A stretch of DNA of 64,000 nt, from assembly GCA_035519675.1 (NCBI GenBank), contig DATIWB010000002.1:1-64000 (forward strand), written 5' to 3'. Each line of letters begins with the position of its first letter. The first letter of the stretch is position 1. A program made the position numbers and the translations under genes. The DNA comes from RPRB01 sp035519675. GTDB lineage: Bacteria > Myxococcota > Myxococcia > Myxococcales > Myxococcaceae. The notes beneath the pieces are model-generated. The model searched no databases. It was given only the letters and a program-made list of their open reading frames with translations, and had not been told where the DNA came from. Below are positions 23,176 through 32,385 of this stretch, in pieces.

Positions 23176-25383
23176 ATGGACATCCGCACCCAGACCGCGC
23201 TCCTCGCCTGCATCGTGGCCACGGCCCTGGGCCTGTCGATGGTGCTGCGCACCAGCCGGGCCCGGGTGCTGACCGCGTACTCGGTGTTTGCCTTCGCCGC
23301 GGGCGCCTTCTACCTGGCCGACTTCCTCCGCAGCGTCTTCCTCTCCGGCGGTCTCACCGGCTGGCCGGTGCGGGTGGTGGTGGGGCTCCGGGTCTTCTCC
23401 GCGGCGGTGGTGCCGTCGGCAGCCCTGGCCTTCTTCCTGGAGTTCCTCGGCGGCCAGAGCCAGGGGCGGAGGACCAGCCGAAGGGTGGCCGTCTTCTCGG
23501 TGTTCCTCGGGCTGGCGGTGGCGGTGACACCGCTGGCCACCTCGGCGTGGGGCCGGGCGGTGGTGGCGGTCTGGTGCTTCGGGACGATGCTCCTCTCGCT
23601 GTCGCTCCTGGTCCGGCGGGTCCGGCGGAGCGACTCGAAGACCGAGCGTGCCCGCCTCACCTACCTGGCCATCGGGGCGGCGGCGGCGCTGCTCTTCACC
23701 GCCCTGGACGGGCTGGTGACCCTGGGGCTTCCCTTCCCCACCCTGGGGCCGGTGGTGACCACGCTGTACCTGTTCTTCCTCGCCCAGACCCTGCTCCGAC
23801 TGCGGCTGATGGACCTGCACGAGCTGCTGGGGAAGGTGGCCAGCCAGACGGTGCTGGCGGTGATGCTGGCCGTGGTGTTCCTGGTGCTCACCGCCTGGGT
23901 GAAGGGGAATACCTCGCTCTACCTGTTCAACACCGTCCTCTCGGCCTTCGTGATCGGCATCCTGCTCGAGCCGCTCCGGGCGAAGGTCGAGGCGCAGGTG
24001 GTGCACATCTTCTTCCGCGAGCGGAGCGAGCTGCTCCGGTCGCTCGGCGCGCTCCGGACCCGGCTGGCCAACGTCATCGACCCCGGGGAGGCCACCGAGG
24101 TGATCCTCGACGCGCTGGAGGAGACGCGGCGGGTGACGCACGCCTCGGTCTATCTGCTGGCCGAGGACCGCCCCGGCTTCCAGCGGGCGAACTTCCGCGG
24201 GCCCGAGCCGGCGGCATTCCTCGACGCGGCGGCGGCGCGGGGACTTCTCTCCGCGGCGGCGAGCGGGCAGAAGGCGGTGCTGCTGGAGAACCTCGAGCGG
24301 CGGATCATCGAGATGCGCACCCGCACCGCCGAGGGCCGGCGGAGCCGCGAGGAGCTGAAGCGCACGCTCGACACCCGAAACGCGCTGCTGTCCCTCAAGT
24401 CCGCCTTCACCGTGCCGCTGGTGGGCGGGGACCGGGTGGTGGGCTTCCTCAACCTCTGGGACGAACGGGTGCCCGAGGCCTTCGCTTCGGACGAGATCGC
24501 CATGGTGCTCGAGGTGGCCGAGCGGCTGGCGACCATCGTCGAGAACAGCAAGCTGTACGAGCGGATGCGCGAGCGCGACCGGCTGGCGGCGCTGGGCGAG
24601 ATGGCGGCCGGCCTGGCGCACGAGATCCGCAACCCGCTGGGAGCGATCAAGGGCGCCGCCCAGTGCCTCGAGCCACGGCCCCGGGCCGGCGAGGAGGGCG
24701 AGTTCCTGGACGTCATCGTCGAGGAGGTCAACCGCCTGAACGGGGTGGTGACCCAGTTCCTCGACTACGCCCGGCCCCTGAAGCAGAGCTTTGGAACGGT
24801 GGACCTCAACGAGGTGGTGGCCCGCACCATCCGGCTCATCCAGAACGAGATCCCCGGACGGCTGGCGCTGGTGGTGGAGCTCGGCGAGTCGCTCCCCGCG
24901 GTGGAGGGCGACCCCGAGCAGCTCAAGCAGGTGCTCATCAACCTGGTGCAGAACGCGATGCAGGCGCTGGGGACGGCCCCCGGCACCATCCGGGTCAGGA
25001 CCCGCGGCCCCGAGCGGTTCGCAGATCTCCGCACCGGGGGGGACTTCGTGGAGATCGACGTCACCGACGACGGGCCGGGCATCCCGCCCGAGCAGCAGCC
25101 CAACATCTTCGTCCCCTTCTTCACCACCAAGCAGAAGGGCACCGGCCTGGGCCTGGCCATCTGCCAGCGCATCGTGAAGAGCCACGGGGGCAGCATCTCG
25201 GTGCAGAGCAAGGTCGGCGAGGGATCGACGTTCGTGGTGCGGCTGCCGGCGCTGGCCTCGGCCGGAGCGCCCAGAGCCATCGAGCCCCCGCGCGAGGGGA
25301 CGCCCACCCCCGGAGAGCTCGGCCTCAGGCAGAGCCGCCGGGAGCGCGCGAGGGAGCGGCGACGGCGGCGCTCCTCGGTGTAG
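23176..25383 (+). CDS. Membrane sensor histidine kinase with GAF domain
   Basis: A 735-residue kinase. About eight hydrophobic segments occupy residues 5-275, followed by a GAF-like region (about 300-465, VTHASVYLLAEDRPGF, VVGFLNLWDE), a HisKA domain with phospho-acceptor His482 in AGLAHEIRNPLG, and an HATPase domain (QVLINLVQNAMQAL, DVTDDGPGIPPEQQ, GTGLGLAICQRIVKSHGG). The C-terminal 45 residues are basic and Pro-rich. No response regulator gene is adjacent. It lies just before pilY1 and could be a PilS-like regulator of the pilus genes; PilS proteins usually have PAS, not GAF, domains, so this is open. Confidence 0.92.
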   Translation: MDIRTQTALLACIVATALGLSMVLRTSRARVLTAYSVFAFAAGAFYLADFLRSVFLSGGLTGWPVRVVVGLRVFSAAVVPSAALAFFLEFLGGQSQGRRTSRRVAVFSVFLGLAVAVTPLATSAWGRAVVAVWCFGTMLLSLSLLVRRVRRSDSKTERARLTYLAIGAAAALLFTALDGLVTLGLPFPTLGPVVTTLYLFFLAQTLLRLRLMDLHELLGKVASQTVLAVMLAVVFLVLTAWVKGNTSLYLFNTVLSAFVIGILLEPLRAKVEAQVVHIFFRERSELLRSLGALRTRLANVIDPGEATEVILDALEETRRVTHASVYLLAEDRPGFQRANFRGPEPAAFLDAAAARGLLSAAASGQKAVLLENLERRIIEMRTRTAEGRRSREELKRTLDTRNALLSLKSAFTVPLVGGDRVVGFLNLWDERVPEAFASDEIAMVLEVAERLATIVENSKLYERMRERDRLAALGEMAAGLAHEIRNPLGAIKGAAQCLEPRPRAGEEGEFLDVIVEEVNRLNGVVTQFLDYARPLKQSFGTVDLNEVVARTIRLIQNEIPGRLALVVELGESLPAVEGDPEQLKQVLINLVQNAMQALGTAPGTIRVRTRGPERFADLRTGGDFVEIDVTDDGPGIPPEQQPNIFVPFFTTKQKGTGLGLAICQRIVKSHGGSISVQSKVGEGSTFVVRLPALASAGAPRAIEPPREGTPTPGELGLRQSRRERARERRRRRSSV

Positions 25384-25402
25384 GCCCGCCTCTCACCGAC
25401 TT

Positions 25403-25429
25403 CGCAAACTTTGCGAGGAAAAGTTTGCG
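25403..25429. promoter_or_regulatory. AT-richer perfect inverted repeat upstream of pilY1
   Basis: CGCAAACTT (25403-25411) and AAGTTTGCG (25421-25429) are exact reverse complements around a 9-base loop. The patch is much less GC-rich than its surroundings. It is not followed by T residues, so a rho-independent terminator of the kinase gene is unlikely; a regulator-binding operator for the pilus operon fits better. It ends 100 bases before the pilY1 ATG. Confidence 0.5.
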
Positions 25430-25498
25430 TCCATCTCCCGGCATGCTCCTGGGTCGGGGTAACCACGCGAGCGCACATCAGAAAACGCGGGCCGGCCA

Positions 25499-25514
25499 TG
25501 GCGTGTCGCTTGCT
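25499..25514 (+). promoter_or_regulatory. Weaker sigma-54-like site just before pilY1
   Basis: TGGCGTGTCGCTTGCT has GG and GC exactly 10 bases apart and the TGGC/TTGCT halves of a -24/-12 promoter, but two bases of the TGGCAC half differ. The predicted start (about 25525) would be only some 5 bases ahead of ATG 25530, so the mRNA would be nearly leaderless or translation would begin downstream (for example ATG 25566). This may be coincidence. Confidence 0.3.
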
Positions 25515-25529
25515 GCCCCCACCCGGGCG

Positions 25530-28500
25530 ATGCGACACGTCAAGCTCTTCTCCCAGTTCGCCGTGATGTGGGTGCTGGTCTTCGTGATGGCCGCGGGGCC
25601 CCTCCCCCTCGGGATCCCCGTCGCCCACGCCGGACCGGTGATCACCGACACGCCGGGCATCAAGAGCTTCTACGAGCCCAAGATCTTCATCATCTTCGAC
25701 ACCTCGAAGTCGATGCAGTACCGGCCCGGTGACCCCAACGGCGACCCGAGCGCCATCGGCCAGGACTGGGATCCGAGCAGGCCGGGCGACCCGTGCGACA
25801 ACAAGTGGTGCATCGGCAAGAAGTCGCTCTACCTCAACCTGCCCAAGTTCACCTCTCGCATCTACATGGGGATGGCGGGCTACACCCAGTACTACCAGCT
25901 CACCAAGCAACCCGAGAATCTCACCACCAGCTGCACCTACGACCGCATCGCCCTCGGCAACGGACCCTTCGCCACCTGGACGTTCAAGAGCCTCACCGAC
26001 CTGACCGGAACCGGAACCGACCCCGCCTTCTTCGGGGCCACCAGCCCGGTGCTGGCCAGCGCCACGCTCCCCAACGCGCTCGGTTCGCACAGCTATCGCA
26101 AGGAGGGAGTGAGCAATCCCACCGCGGATCCGCACAGCGTGAACGTCGTGGGTGCCGGCTTCGGACCGACCGACACCTTCGACGTCTCCGGCGAGCCCTA
26201 CCCCTGGTGGAAGCGGCTCCCCATCGATGGCGCGTTCTCGTTCCTGAAGACCACCCCCACCTGCCAGCTGCAGTATCTGGCCTACAACGGCGGGGCGTGC
26301 GCCACGCAGCCCTGCGATCTCTTCTTCACCAGTGAATCCCAGGTGAACTACCCGGGGATCTGGAGCAACGACGTCGGGCCCAGCTTCACCCAGGGATCGG
26401 TGACCTACGACCGCCCGGGCGCCCCATGGGTCGGCAGCTTCAACGCCGGGTGTGGCCTGTCGGACCCGTACTCCGGCGCCACCTTCGGCTGCAACGGGGT
26501 CCAGGGCGGCTGCGAGCTGACCAAGAACAGCGGGCCAACCAAGACCTACATCGCCAACACCACGCTCTACGAGTTCGGCGTCTCACCGGGCCCGACCTGG
26601 GACCCCAGGCCGAACACCACCACCGACGTCTCGGTCCAGCTCACGACCTACGGTGCAAGCTGCCCCGCGATCGGCACGGTGGTCGACCAGAACTCCGGAC
26701 CGGCTGCATGGCAGTGGATGTCGACTGCAGGAACGGGGGCTGGCCAGCCGAACGACACTGGTTGCCGCAACGTGCTCGGACAGCGATGCAGCTGGACGGC
26801 GATCGACGACAAGATCATCCCCGGGGAGACCTACCAGCACTACTGCACGTTCCGTCGGACCAACTACAACTGGAGCCAATACACCTTCCAGTGCAACTAC
26901 ACCGCGAGGATGTGGCAATACACCACCTCGCAGTCCGACACCTATTGCAATTACCGGTACTTCCAGGACTTCTTCGCCCACCCGGAATACCTCTACTCGG
27001 TCCAGCCGAACCCAGGGGACATCGTGGGTGCGACGCTGGTCTCGTACACCGACCGCGACGACCAGCACGGCCTTCCGACTCCGGTCACCTACTCCGGCGG
27101 CCAGTTCTCCAACGGAGACTGTCCGAACGTCATCGCCAACAGCGCCACCCACCCGGAGTGCTCGAACGGGGTCATCTGCAAGCTGAGCTGGCGGAGCGGC
27201 GCCGTCCCTGGGTATCCGCGCGGTCGGTACAGCCTGCTCCCCGCCGCCGTGACCGGATACCCGTGGCTCAACGTCAACGCGCCCGGGCTCTATCCGGCGG
27301 CGGATCCGCCGGCCAACCTGAGCGACCCCCTGTTCCCGGTCGATCCCACGGTGTTCTCCGGCGACTGGCTGACCGGGGGCGGCTTTCCGGATCGGTACTA
27401 CGTGGATCTGGTCGCGGACTACTACGATCCCCTCACTGCCAACCCTCCGGTGTCTGCGCCGCTGGCCCACGACCCGACCAATTGCCCCACCTGCACCTAT
27501 CAGTTCTCGGAGACCCCTCCGCCCACCGTCGACGCCGCGGGCTTCGCCGCAGTGGCCGCGGCGCTTCCCCCCAACCGGACCAGCGGCTGGGGGCGGTTCC
27601 CCGACGGGCGCTCGGCGCTCACCTTCACCCCCTTCGCTCTGGACAACGCCCTCCCCGGCCAGCCGATCCTCAACATGCTGTCGAAGTACGACCCGGTGAC
27701 GAACCCCCAGGGCCTCCAGACCCCAGCCTACGGCGACTACACCCCGCTCACCGGTGCGCTGACCAACGTGGCGGACTGGCTCAAGTCGGAGATCGACACC
27801 GACCCGTACGCGGCCTGCCGTCGCTACTACGTGCTGCTGATGACCGACGGCGAGGAGTTCCCGGACAACCTCCCCAGCAACGACCCGGTCGGGGCGGTGA
27901 AGCGCCTGCGGAACCTGACCACCAACGCCGGACTGAAGGTGGACGTGCAGACCTTCGTCATCGGCTTCGGTCTGCTCGCCCCCTCCCCGCAGCTGAACCA
28001 GATGGCCCAGGCCGCCGGGACCTCGGTGTCGGCGACCGACCCGGGCAAGTTCGATCCCAACGGCGTCGCCTTCGACGGCTCCTCCCCCACCCGCCTGCTG
28101 GCCTCGCTCGACGCGACGTTCGGCGCCATCCTCGATGGGTACTTCACCCGCTCCAAGCCGGTGATCAACGTCGCCGGGACCGAGATGTACGTCGGCTACT
28201 TCCGGTTGCTGTTCAACGGAACCGAGTGGCAGGGGAAGCTCGACTCCATCGACATCGACAACATCGATCTGCCCACCTACACCGCCTCGGTGGACGACAC
28301 GAACTACAGCTATCTGTGGCGCTACGGGACGGCGATCAACCTGCCATCGCAGCCCGATCGAAAGCTCTACACCTCGCTCGATCCCAACGCCGGCAACCGG
28401 ATCGACTTCGCCCAGGCGGCGGGGGGGTACCCGAACTCGAACACCCCCGCGCAGCAGACGATGCTCGAGGCGCTCCTCTCCGGCACCCCGGGCATCGCCG

Positions 28501-30167
28501 ACGCCACCATCGCCTTCCTGGCGAACAAGGGAGTGATCGGCGATCAGCCGCCCGTCTATGGATCGCCGCAGAGCTTCACCAACGGTGTGCCCAAGACTTC
28601 CAGGGCGTCGGACATCTACCACGCGGTGCCGGCGATCGTGGAAGGTGCGACCAACGGTCCCAACTGGCCGGACGCCACCGAGATCGTGGCCTACGGCGAT
28701 TTCCGGAACGCGGTCGCCGCCCGGAAGAAGACCGTCTACATCGGAGCGAACGACGGCATGCTCCACGCCGTCGAGGACGCGGTGACCGCCAAGGTCCCTG
28801 CTCCGGAGGCCGGCCAGGAGCGGTGGGGCTACGTGCCGAAGCAGATCCTCAGCAACCTCCCGGCGATGCGCGACGGTCACGAGTTCGGCGTCGACGGCAG
28901 CGTCGCCATCGCCGACGTCTGCGGCCCCGAGTTCGGTGGCGGGGCGTGCACCGTCCAGGCGGGATGGAAGACGCTGCTGGTGGGAGCGTTCGGCAAGGGC
29001 GCCGGAGGGCTCTACGCCCTCGACATCACCGACCCCTCCAACCCTCTTCCCAAGTGGGAGATCAACTCCATCCTCGACGAGAACCTCTCTCGGCCCAACA
29101 CCATTCGCCTGGGGTACACGCTCGGCGCGCCGGTCATCGCACGCACCAAGCCGGCCGGGACGCCGAAGTGGTCGGTGTTCATGCCCGGGGGCATGCCGCC
29201 CATGGCCGACTCTCTCGGGGTAGCCTGGGGCAACGTGCTCTACGTCCTCGATGCCAGCACCGGAGCGCTCCTGGACGACGGAGCCAACCAGGCCCGCATT
29301 CTCATCCCCGACGATCCGGCCGACCCTCGCCCCAACGGCCTGATCGCCCGACCGACGGTCTACCGGCCTGGAGACCGGAGCTTGGTCGAGCGTGCGTTCT
29401 TCACCGACCTGGAAGGGAAGATCTGGAAGCTGGACGTCACCAGCCCCAACATCATCGACTGGAAGAACCAGATCACCGCGGGGACCGATCCCTTCTTCGA
29501 CCCCGCGGCCTCCAATCTGGTCTGCACCCGGGACCTGAGCGGACTTCCCTTGAAGATTCTCGACGCCAACACCGGTCTGCCGGTGACCACCGGCACCACC
29601 ACTCTCCCGCTCCCCAAGCCCCGGCCCACCATCTTCAACCGGCCCTACCTGGCCCTGGACAATGCCACCGGCCTGCTCAACGTGTACGTCGGCACCGGTG
29701 ACTCCGAGCACCCCAACACCGCCACCCCGGGCGGGTACGATTACTTCTACGGGGTCAGCGACGTGCTCTCGGGTTGCGGTCGGCCGCTCTTCGCGGTTCG
29801 CTTCGCCCAGAACGAGAAGATGCTGAGCGATCCAGCGTTCGACCAGAACGTGGTCTACGTCACCACCTACCTGCCACCGGCCGGGGCCGCGGGAACCTGC
29901 TCCGACCTCGGGCACGGCTTCCTCTACTCCTTCGACGCCCGCACCGGCGTCCCGGTCAAGGCGATCGTGGACTACCTCGGCGTCAAGCAATCGAAGATCG
30001 ATCTCGGGGTGGTCCCCGGTGGCACCGGAATTCCGAGCTCGCCGATGGTGCGGAACGGGAAGCTGTACGTGGCGCTGGAGACCGACCCGTCGCACCCGCG
30101 GCAGTTCAAGGTCGGTGACAATCCTCCCACTCAGATCAAGGTCGAGGGATGGCAGCGAGTGAAGTAG
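25530..30167 (+). CDS. pilY1: PilY1-type type IV pilus tip adhesin
   Basis: A 1545-residue secreted protein. A signal peptide (MRHVKLFSQFAVMWVLVFVM to VAHAG) precedes a von Willebrand A-like region whose MIDAS motif is FDTSKSM near residue 57; its second half, YYVLLMTDGEEFPDN near 771, comes after an unusually long Cys-, Tyr- and Asn-rich insertion. The C-terminal part from about residue 1050 is a PilY1 beta-propeller (TVYIGANDGMLHAVEDAV, WGYVPKQILSNLPAM, TLLVGAFGKGAGGLYALDIT). PilY1 sits at the pilus tip with minor pilins, priming assembly and binding surfaces. ATG 25530 lacks a clear ribosome site; ATG 25443 or 25566 are alternatives. It overlaps the next gene by 19 bases. Confidence 0.92.
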   Translation: MRHVKLFSQFAVMWVLVFVMAAGPLPLGIPVAHAGPVITDTPGIKSFYEPKIFIIFDTSKSMQYRPGDPNGDPSAIGQDWDPSRPGDPCDNKWCIGKKSLYLNLPKFTSRIYMGMAGYTQYYQLTKQPENLTTSCTYDRIALGNGPFATWTFKSLTDLTGTGTDPAFFGATSPVLASATLPNALGSHSYRKEGVSNPTADPHSVNVVGAGFGPTDTFDVSGEPYPWWKRLPIDGAFSFLKTTPTCQLQYLAYNGGACATQPCDLFFTSESQVNYPGIWSNDVGPSFTQGSVTYDRPGAPWVGSFNAGCGLSDPYSGATFGCNGVQGGCELTKNSGPTKTYIANTTLYEFGVSPGPTWDPRPNTTTDVSVQLTTYGASCPAIGTVVDQNSGPAAWQWMSTAGTGAGQPNDTGCRNVLGQRCSWTAIDDKIIPGETYQHYCTFRRTNYNWSQYTFQCNYTARMWQYTTSQSDTYCNYRYFQDFFAHPEYLYSVQPNPGDIVGATLVSYTDRDDQHGLPTPVTYSGGQFSNGDCPNVIANSATHPECSNGVICKLSWRSGAVPGYPRGRYSLLPAAVTGYPWLNVNAPGLYPAADPPANLSDPLFPVDPTVFSGDWLTGGGFPDRYYVDLVADYYDPLTANPPVSAPLAHDPTNCPTCTYQFSETPPPTVDAAGFAAVAAALPPNRTSGWGRFPDGRSALTFTPFALDNALPGQPILNMLSKYDPVTNPQGLQTPAYGDYTPLTGALTNVADWLKSEIDTDPYAACRRYYVLLMTDGEEFPDNLPSNDPVGAVKRLRNLTTNAGLKVDVQTFVIGFGLLAPSPQLNQMAQAAGTSVSATDPGKFDPNGVAFDGSSPTRLLASLDATFGAILDGYFTRSKPVINVAGTEMYVGYFRLLFNGTEWQGKLDSIDIDNIDLPTYTASVDDTNYSYLWRYGTAINLPSQPDRKLYTSLDPNAGNRIDFAQAAGGYPNSNTPAQQTMLEALLSGTPGIADATIAFLANKGVIGDQPPVYGSPQSFTNGVPKTSRASDIYHAVPAIVEGATNGPNWPDATEIVAYGDFRNAVAARKKTVYIGANDGMLHAVEDAVTAKVPAPEAGQERWGYVPKQILSNLPAMRDGHEFGVDGSVAIADVCGPEFGGGACTVQAGWKTLLVGAFGKGAGGLYALDITDPSNPLPKWEINSILDENLSRPNTIRLGYTLGAPVIARTKPAGTPKWSVFMPGGMPPMADSLGVAWGNVLYVLDASTGALLDDGANQARILIPDDPADPRPNGLIARPTVYRPGDRSLVERAFFTDLEGKIWKLDVTSPNIIDWKNQITAGTDPFFDPAASNLVCTRDLSGLPLKILDANTGLPVTTGTTTLPLPKPRPTIFNRPYLALDNATGLLNVYVGTGDSEHPNTATPGGYDYFYGVSDVLSGCGRPLFAVRFAQNEKMLSDPAFDQNVVYVTTYLPPAGAAGTCSDLGHGFLYSFDARTGVPVKAIVDYLGVKQSKIDLGVVPGGTGIPSSPMVRNGKLYVALETDPSHPRQFKVGDNPPTQIKVEGWQRVK

Positions 30168-30766
30168 CCCGGGGCCGCCGGGGATTCACCCTCCTGGAGA
30201 TGCTGACCGCGGTCGCGGTGATTGCGGTGCTGCTCGCGCTGGGGGTCAACGCCTTCACCACCGGGACCCGGAACTCCCGGGTCACCGGTGAGGCGCGCCG
30301 GCTGGTCCGCCAGCTCCAGGCGGCGCGCACCAGGGCGGTCGCCGAGGGGAACGCCCAGGGCTTCCTGGTCGGTCCGATCGCCAACGCCTCCGCGGACCCC
30401 AACGGGAACCAGACGCTCACCTTCGTGAAGCCGCTCCCCACCGCCACGCCGGTGACCTACGCAAACGGGGTCGATCGGGTTCGAGATCAGACCTGGCTCC
30501 CCCGGGCGGGCCCCAATCCCCTGCTGGAGCTGACCGGGAACGGCATCGCCCAGCCCACGGCCTTCTCGGTGGGGTTCGACATCAACGGGCAGCCCACCAT
30601 CGCGACGTATGACGCCGCGTACGCCCCCACGCTGGTCACTCCCGCCGTCTGGCCCTACTGCCTCCGGATCCGGGACCAGGTCGAGCAGTCGCTCCGGCGA
30701 TACGTCATCCTCTTCAACGACGGAACGGTGAAGGTGCAGCGTGACGAGACCTACTGTTTCTTCTAG
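30149..30766 (+). CDS. Minor pilin, FimU/GspH type
   Basis: A 205-residue type IV pilin-like protein. The prepilin signal is MAASEVARGRRG followed by FTLLEMLTAVAVIAVLLALG; cleavage by PilD would occur after Gly12, leaving Phe1 and the conserved Glu5. The globular part resembles the GspH/FimT/FimU domain, with a Cys pair near the end (WPYCLRIRD and ETYCFF). In type IV pilus systems FimU joins the tip complex to the major pilin. It begins inside the pilY1 coding end and overlaps pilV by 26 bases, so the operon is tightly coupled. Confidence 0.88.
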   Translation: MAASEVARGRRGFTLLEMLTAVAVIAVLLALGVNAFTTGTRNSRVTGEARRLVRQLQAARTRAVAEGNAQGFLVGPIANASADPNGNQTLTFVKPLPTATPVTYANGVDRVRDQTWLPRAGPNPLLELTGNGIAQPTAFSVGFDINGQPTIATYDAAYAPTLVTPAVWPYCLRIRDQVEQSLRRYVILFNDGTVKVQRDETYCFF

Positions 30767-31223
30767 GCCGCGCGGGTTCACCCTCCTGGAGGCGCTGGTC
30801 GCCGGCGGGATCTTCTTCGTCTCGGTGCTGGCGATCTCCCTCCTCTCGGTCCATGGGATGAACAACGCCTCCAAGGGGATGCGCTACGCCCAGGCCTCGC
30901 GGGTGGCGACGCAGGAGCTCGAGAACTGGTCCATGCGGCGCTTTCTCGGGCTCCAGACCTTCATCGGCGCCAATCCCACGCCAATGGCCATCCCCCAGTA
31001 CGTGGTGACCGACGGCCTCGCCGGCAGCGCACGGCAGTACCTGGTGAACGTGACCATCTACGACACCAGCGGGGCCCCCGGCACCGGGCCGCTGCTCCCC
31101 GGCGGCTTCCCCTCGCCCAACATCGGCGCGCCGTCGTACTTCCTCTACGTCCAGGTGAACTCGATCATCCCCAACTCACCCCTGCCGGTCACGGTCACCG
31201 AGTCGACCTATGTCAGCAACTGA
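30741..31223 (+). CDS. Minor pilin, PilV type
   Basis: A 160-residue prepilin starting at GTG 30741. The signal MTRPTVSSRPRG precedes FTLLEALVAGGIFFVSVLAI with Glu at position 5 of the mature chain. The region SRVATQELENWSMR after the helix, and the short beta domain, match PilV/GspI-type minor pilins, which form the priming and tip complex with PilW, PilX and PilY1. It overlaps the genes on both sides (26 and 14 bases). Confidence 0.85.
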   Translation: MTRPTVSSRPRGFTLLEALVAGGIFFVSVLAISLLSVHGMNNASKGMRYAQASRVATQELENWSMRRFLGLQTFIGANPTPMAIPQYVVTDGLAGSARQYLVNVTIYDTSGAPGTGPLLPGGFPSPNIGAPSYFLYVQVNSIIPNSPLPVTVTESTYVSN

Positions 31224-32385
31224 CCGCACGCGGGGATTCACCCTGGTCGAGCTGATGGCGGCGAGCTCCGTGGGGATGGTCATCGTCCTGGCCTGCCTGG
31301 CCGCGTTCGATCTCCAGGCGCAGCTGATGCGCAACACCGAGCGCCTGCTCTCGGCCCAGGCCTCGGCTGGCCTGGGGATGACCATGATGCAGCGGGACCT
31401 GGAGAACGCGGGCATCCGCTTCCGTGGCGGCCCGGACACCCTGGGAGGCAACGCCTTCGCCGCGGTGGTGCGGCCCTACGACAACCTCGGGGTGAACATC
31501 ACCGCGCTGGCCAACGACACGGCGGGGACGATGCTGATCAACGAGGTGGCCGGCCCAGTGGGAGGGTTCCTGCGCGGGACGGACGCCTTCGAGGTGCTGC
31601 TCGGAACCCAGAGCACCAACCCCACCCGGGTGGGCGCTCAGGTCTCGGTGGTCACCCCCCAGGGACTCTCGGCGGTCACGGTGCTGATCGCGCCCAATCC
31701 CTTCGTCGACGCCGAGGTCAACCCGCTGCCGGGCGGAGAATCGAACCCGGTGGTGATGTTCTCCAGCGACGCGACCCACTGCATGGGCCGGGTCACCCAG
31801 GCGGCGATCATCGGGACCGCGATCAGCCTCACCGTCCAGAGCGTCGACGAGCGGCTGGCGCCCTCGGGCGCGGCCTGGCCGGCGAACTGTCCGGGCTCGC
31901 TGCACCGGGTGGGCATCCTCGAGCAGCGGCGGCGCTACCTGGTGTACCGGACCAACAGCGCCCCGGGGCAGCCGGCCCGGGTGGGACTCCACGTGCAGAG
32001 CAACCCTCCCTGCAACCCGGTCGCCAACAACCTGCCATGCTCGACCCAGCTGCAGGCCCCGGCGATGGCCTCGGAGGGGGTGGACGATCTCCAGATCAGC
32101 TGGAGGGTCCCCAACGCCCTCACCGCCAACCCCAACGGCTGGTGCCAGGCGACCACCACCGACCCCTCCTGCGGCTTCGACGTCCCCGGCGGCGCGATCT
32201 CCAACACCGCGGCCAACATCTACGGGGCGCAGCTGTTCCTGGCCAGCCGGGGCAACGAGGACTACCGCCGCGTGGGCGAACCGGTCCCCATCCTCCTGAA
32301 CCACGTACCCGCTCCGCTCATCGATGGTGTGGTGCGGGCGGTGATGCAGACCAGCTTCTTCTTCCGGAACACGGTTACTCCATGA
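31210..32385 (+). CDS. Minor pilin, PilW type
   Basis: A 391-residue prepilin: MSATDRTRG then FTLVELMAASSVGMVIVLAC, with cleavage after Gly9 and mature Glu5. The segment SAGLGMTMMQRDLENAGIRF just after the helix is a hallmark of PilW/GspJ-like minor pilins, the largest of the set. The C-terminal globular domain carries several Cys residues (ATHCMGRV, WPANCPG, NPPCNPV, NLPCSTQ) likely to form disulfides. Its stop overlaps the next gene's ATG (ATGA). Confidence 0.87.
   Translation: MSATDRTRGFTLVELMAASSVGMVIVLACLAAFDLQAQLMRNTERLLSAQASAGLGMTMMQRDLENAGIRFRGGPDTLGGNAFAAVVRPYDNLGVNITALANDTAGTMLINEVAGPVGGFLRGTDAFEVLLGTQSTNPTRVGAQVSVVTPQGLSAVTVLIAPNPFVDAEVNPLPGGESNPVVMFSSDATHCMGRVTQAAIIGTAISLTVQSVDERLAPSGAAWPANCPGSLHRVGILEQRRRYLVYRTNSAPGQPARVGLHVQSNPPCNPVANNLPCSTQLQAPAMASEGVDDLQISWRVPNALTANPNGWCQATTTDPSCGFDVPGGAISNTAANIYGAQLFLASRGNEDYRRVGEPVPILLNHVPAPLIDGVVRAVMQTSFFFRNTVTP

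Noticed and set aside
23176..25383. The membrane kinase as PilS
   Set aside because: It has a GAF-like region rather than PAS, and no PilR is adjacent; proximity to pilY1 alone is not enough.
22875..25529. The pilY1 frame stays open about 2.6 kb upstream across the whole kinase gene
   Set aside because: That part is Arg/Pro/Gly-rich shadow sequence of slt and the kinase gene, both of which carry clear family motifs in other frames; the signal peptide fixes the pilY1 start near 25530.
26583..30095. A 1170-codon open frame on the minus strand opposite pilY1
   Set aside because: Composition is the Val/Arg/Gly/Asp-rich pattern of an antisense frame in GC-rich DNA, with no motif; pilY1 on the plus strand is clearly coding.
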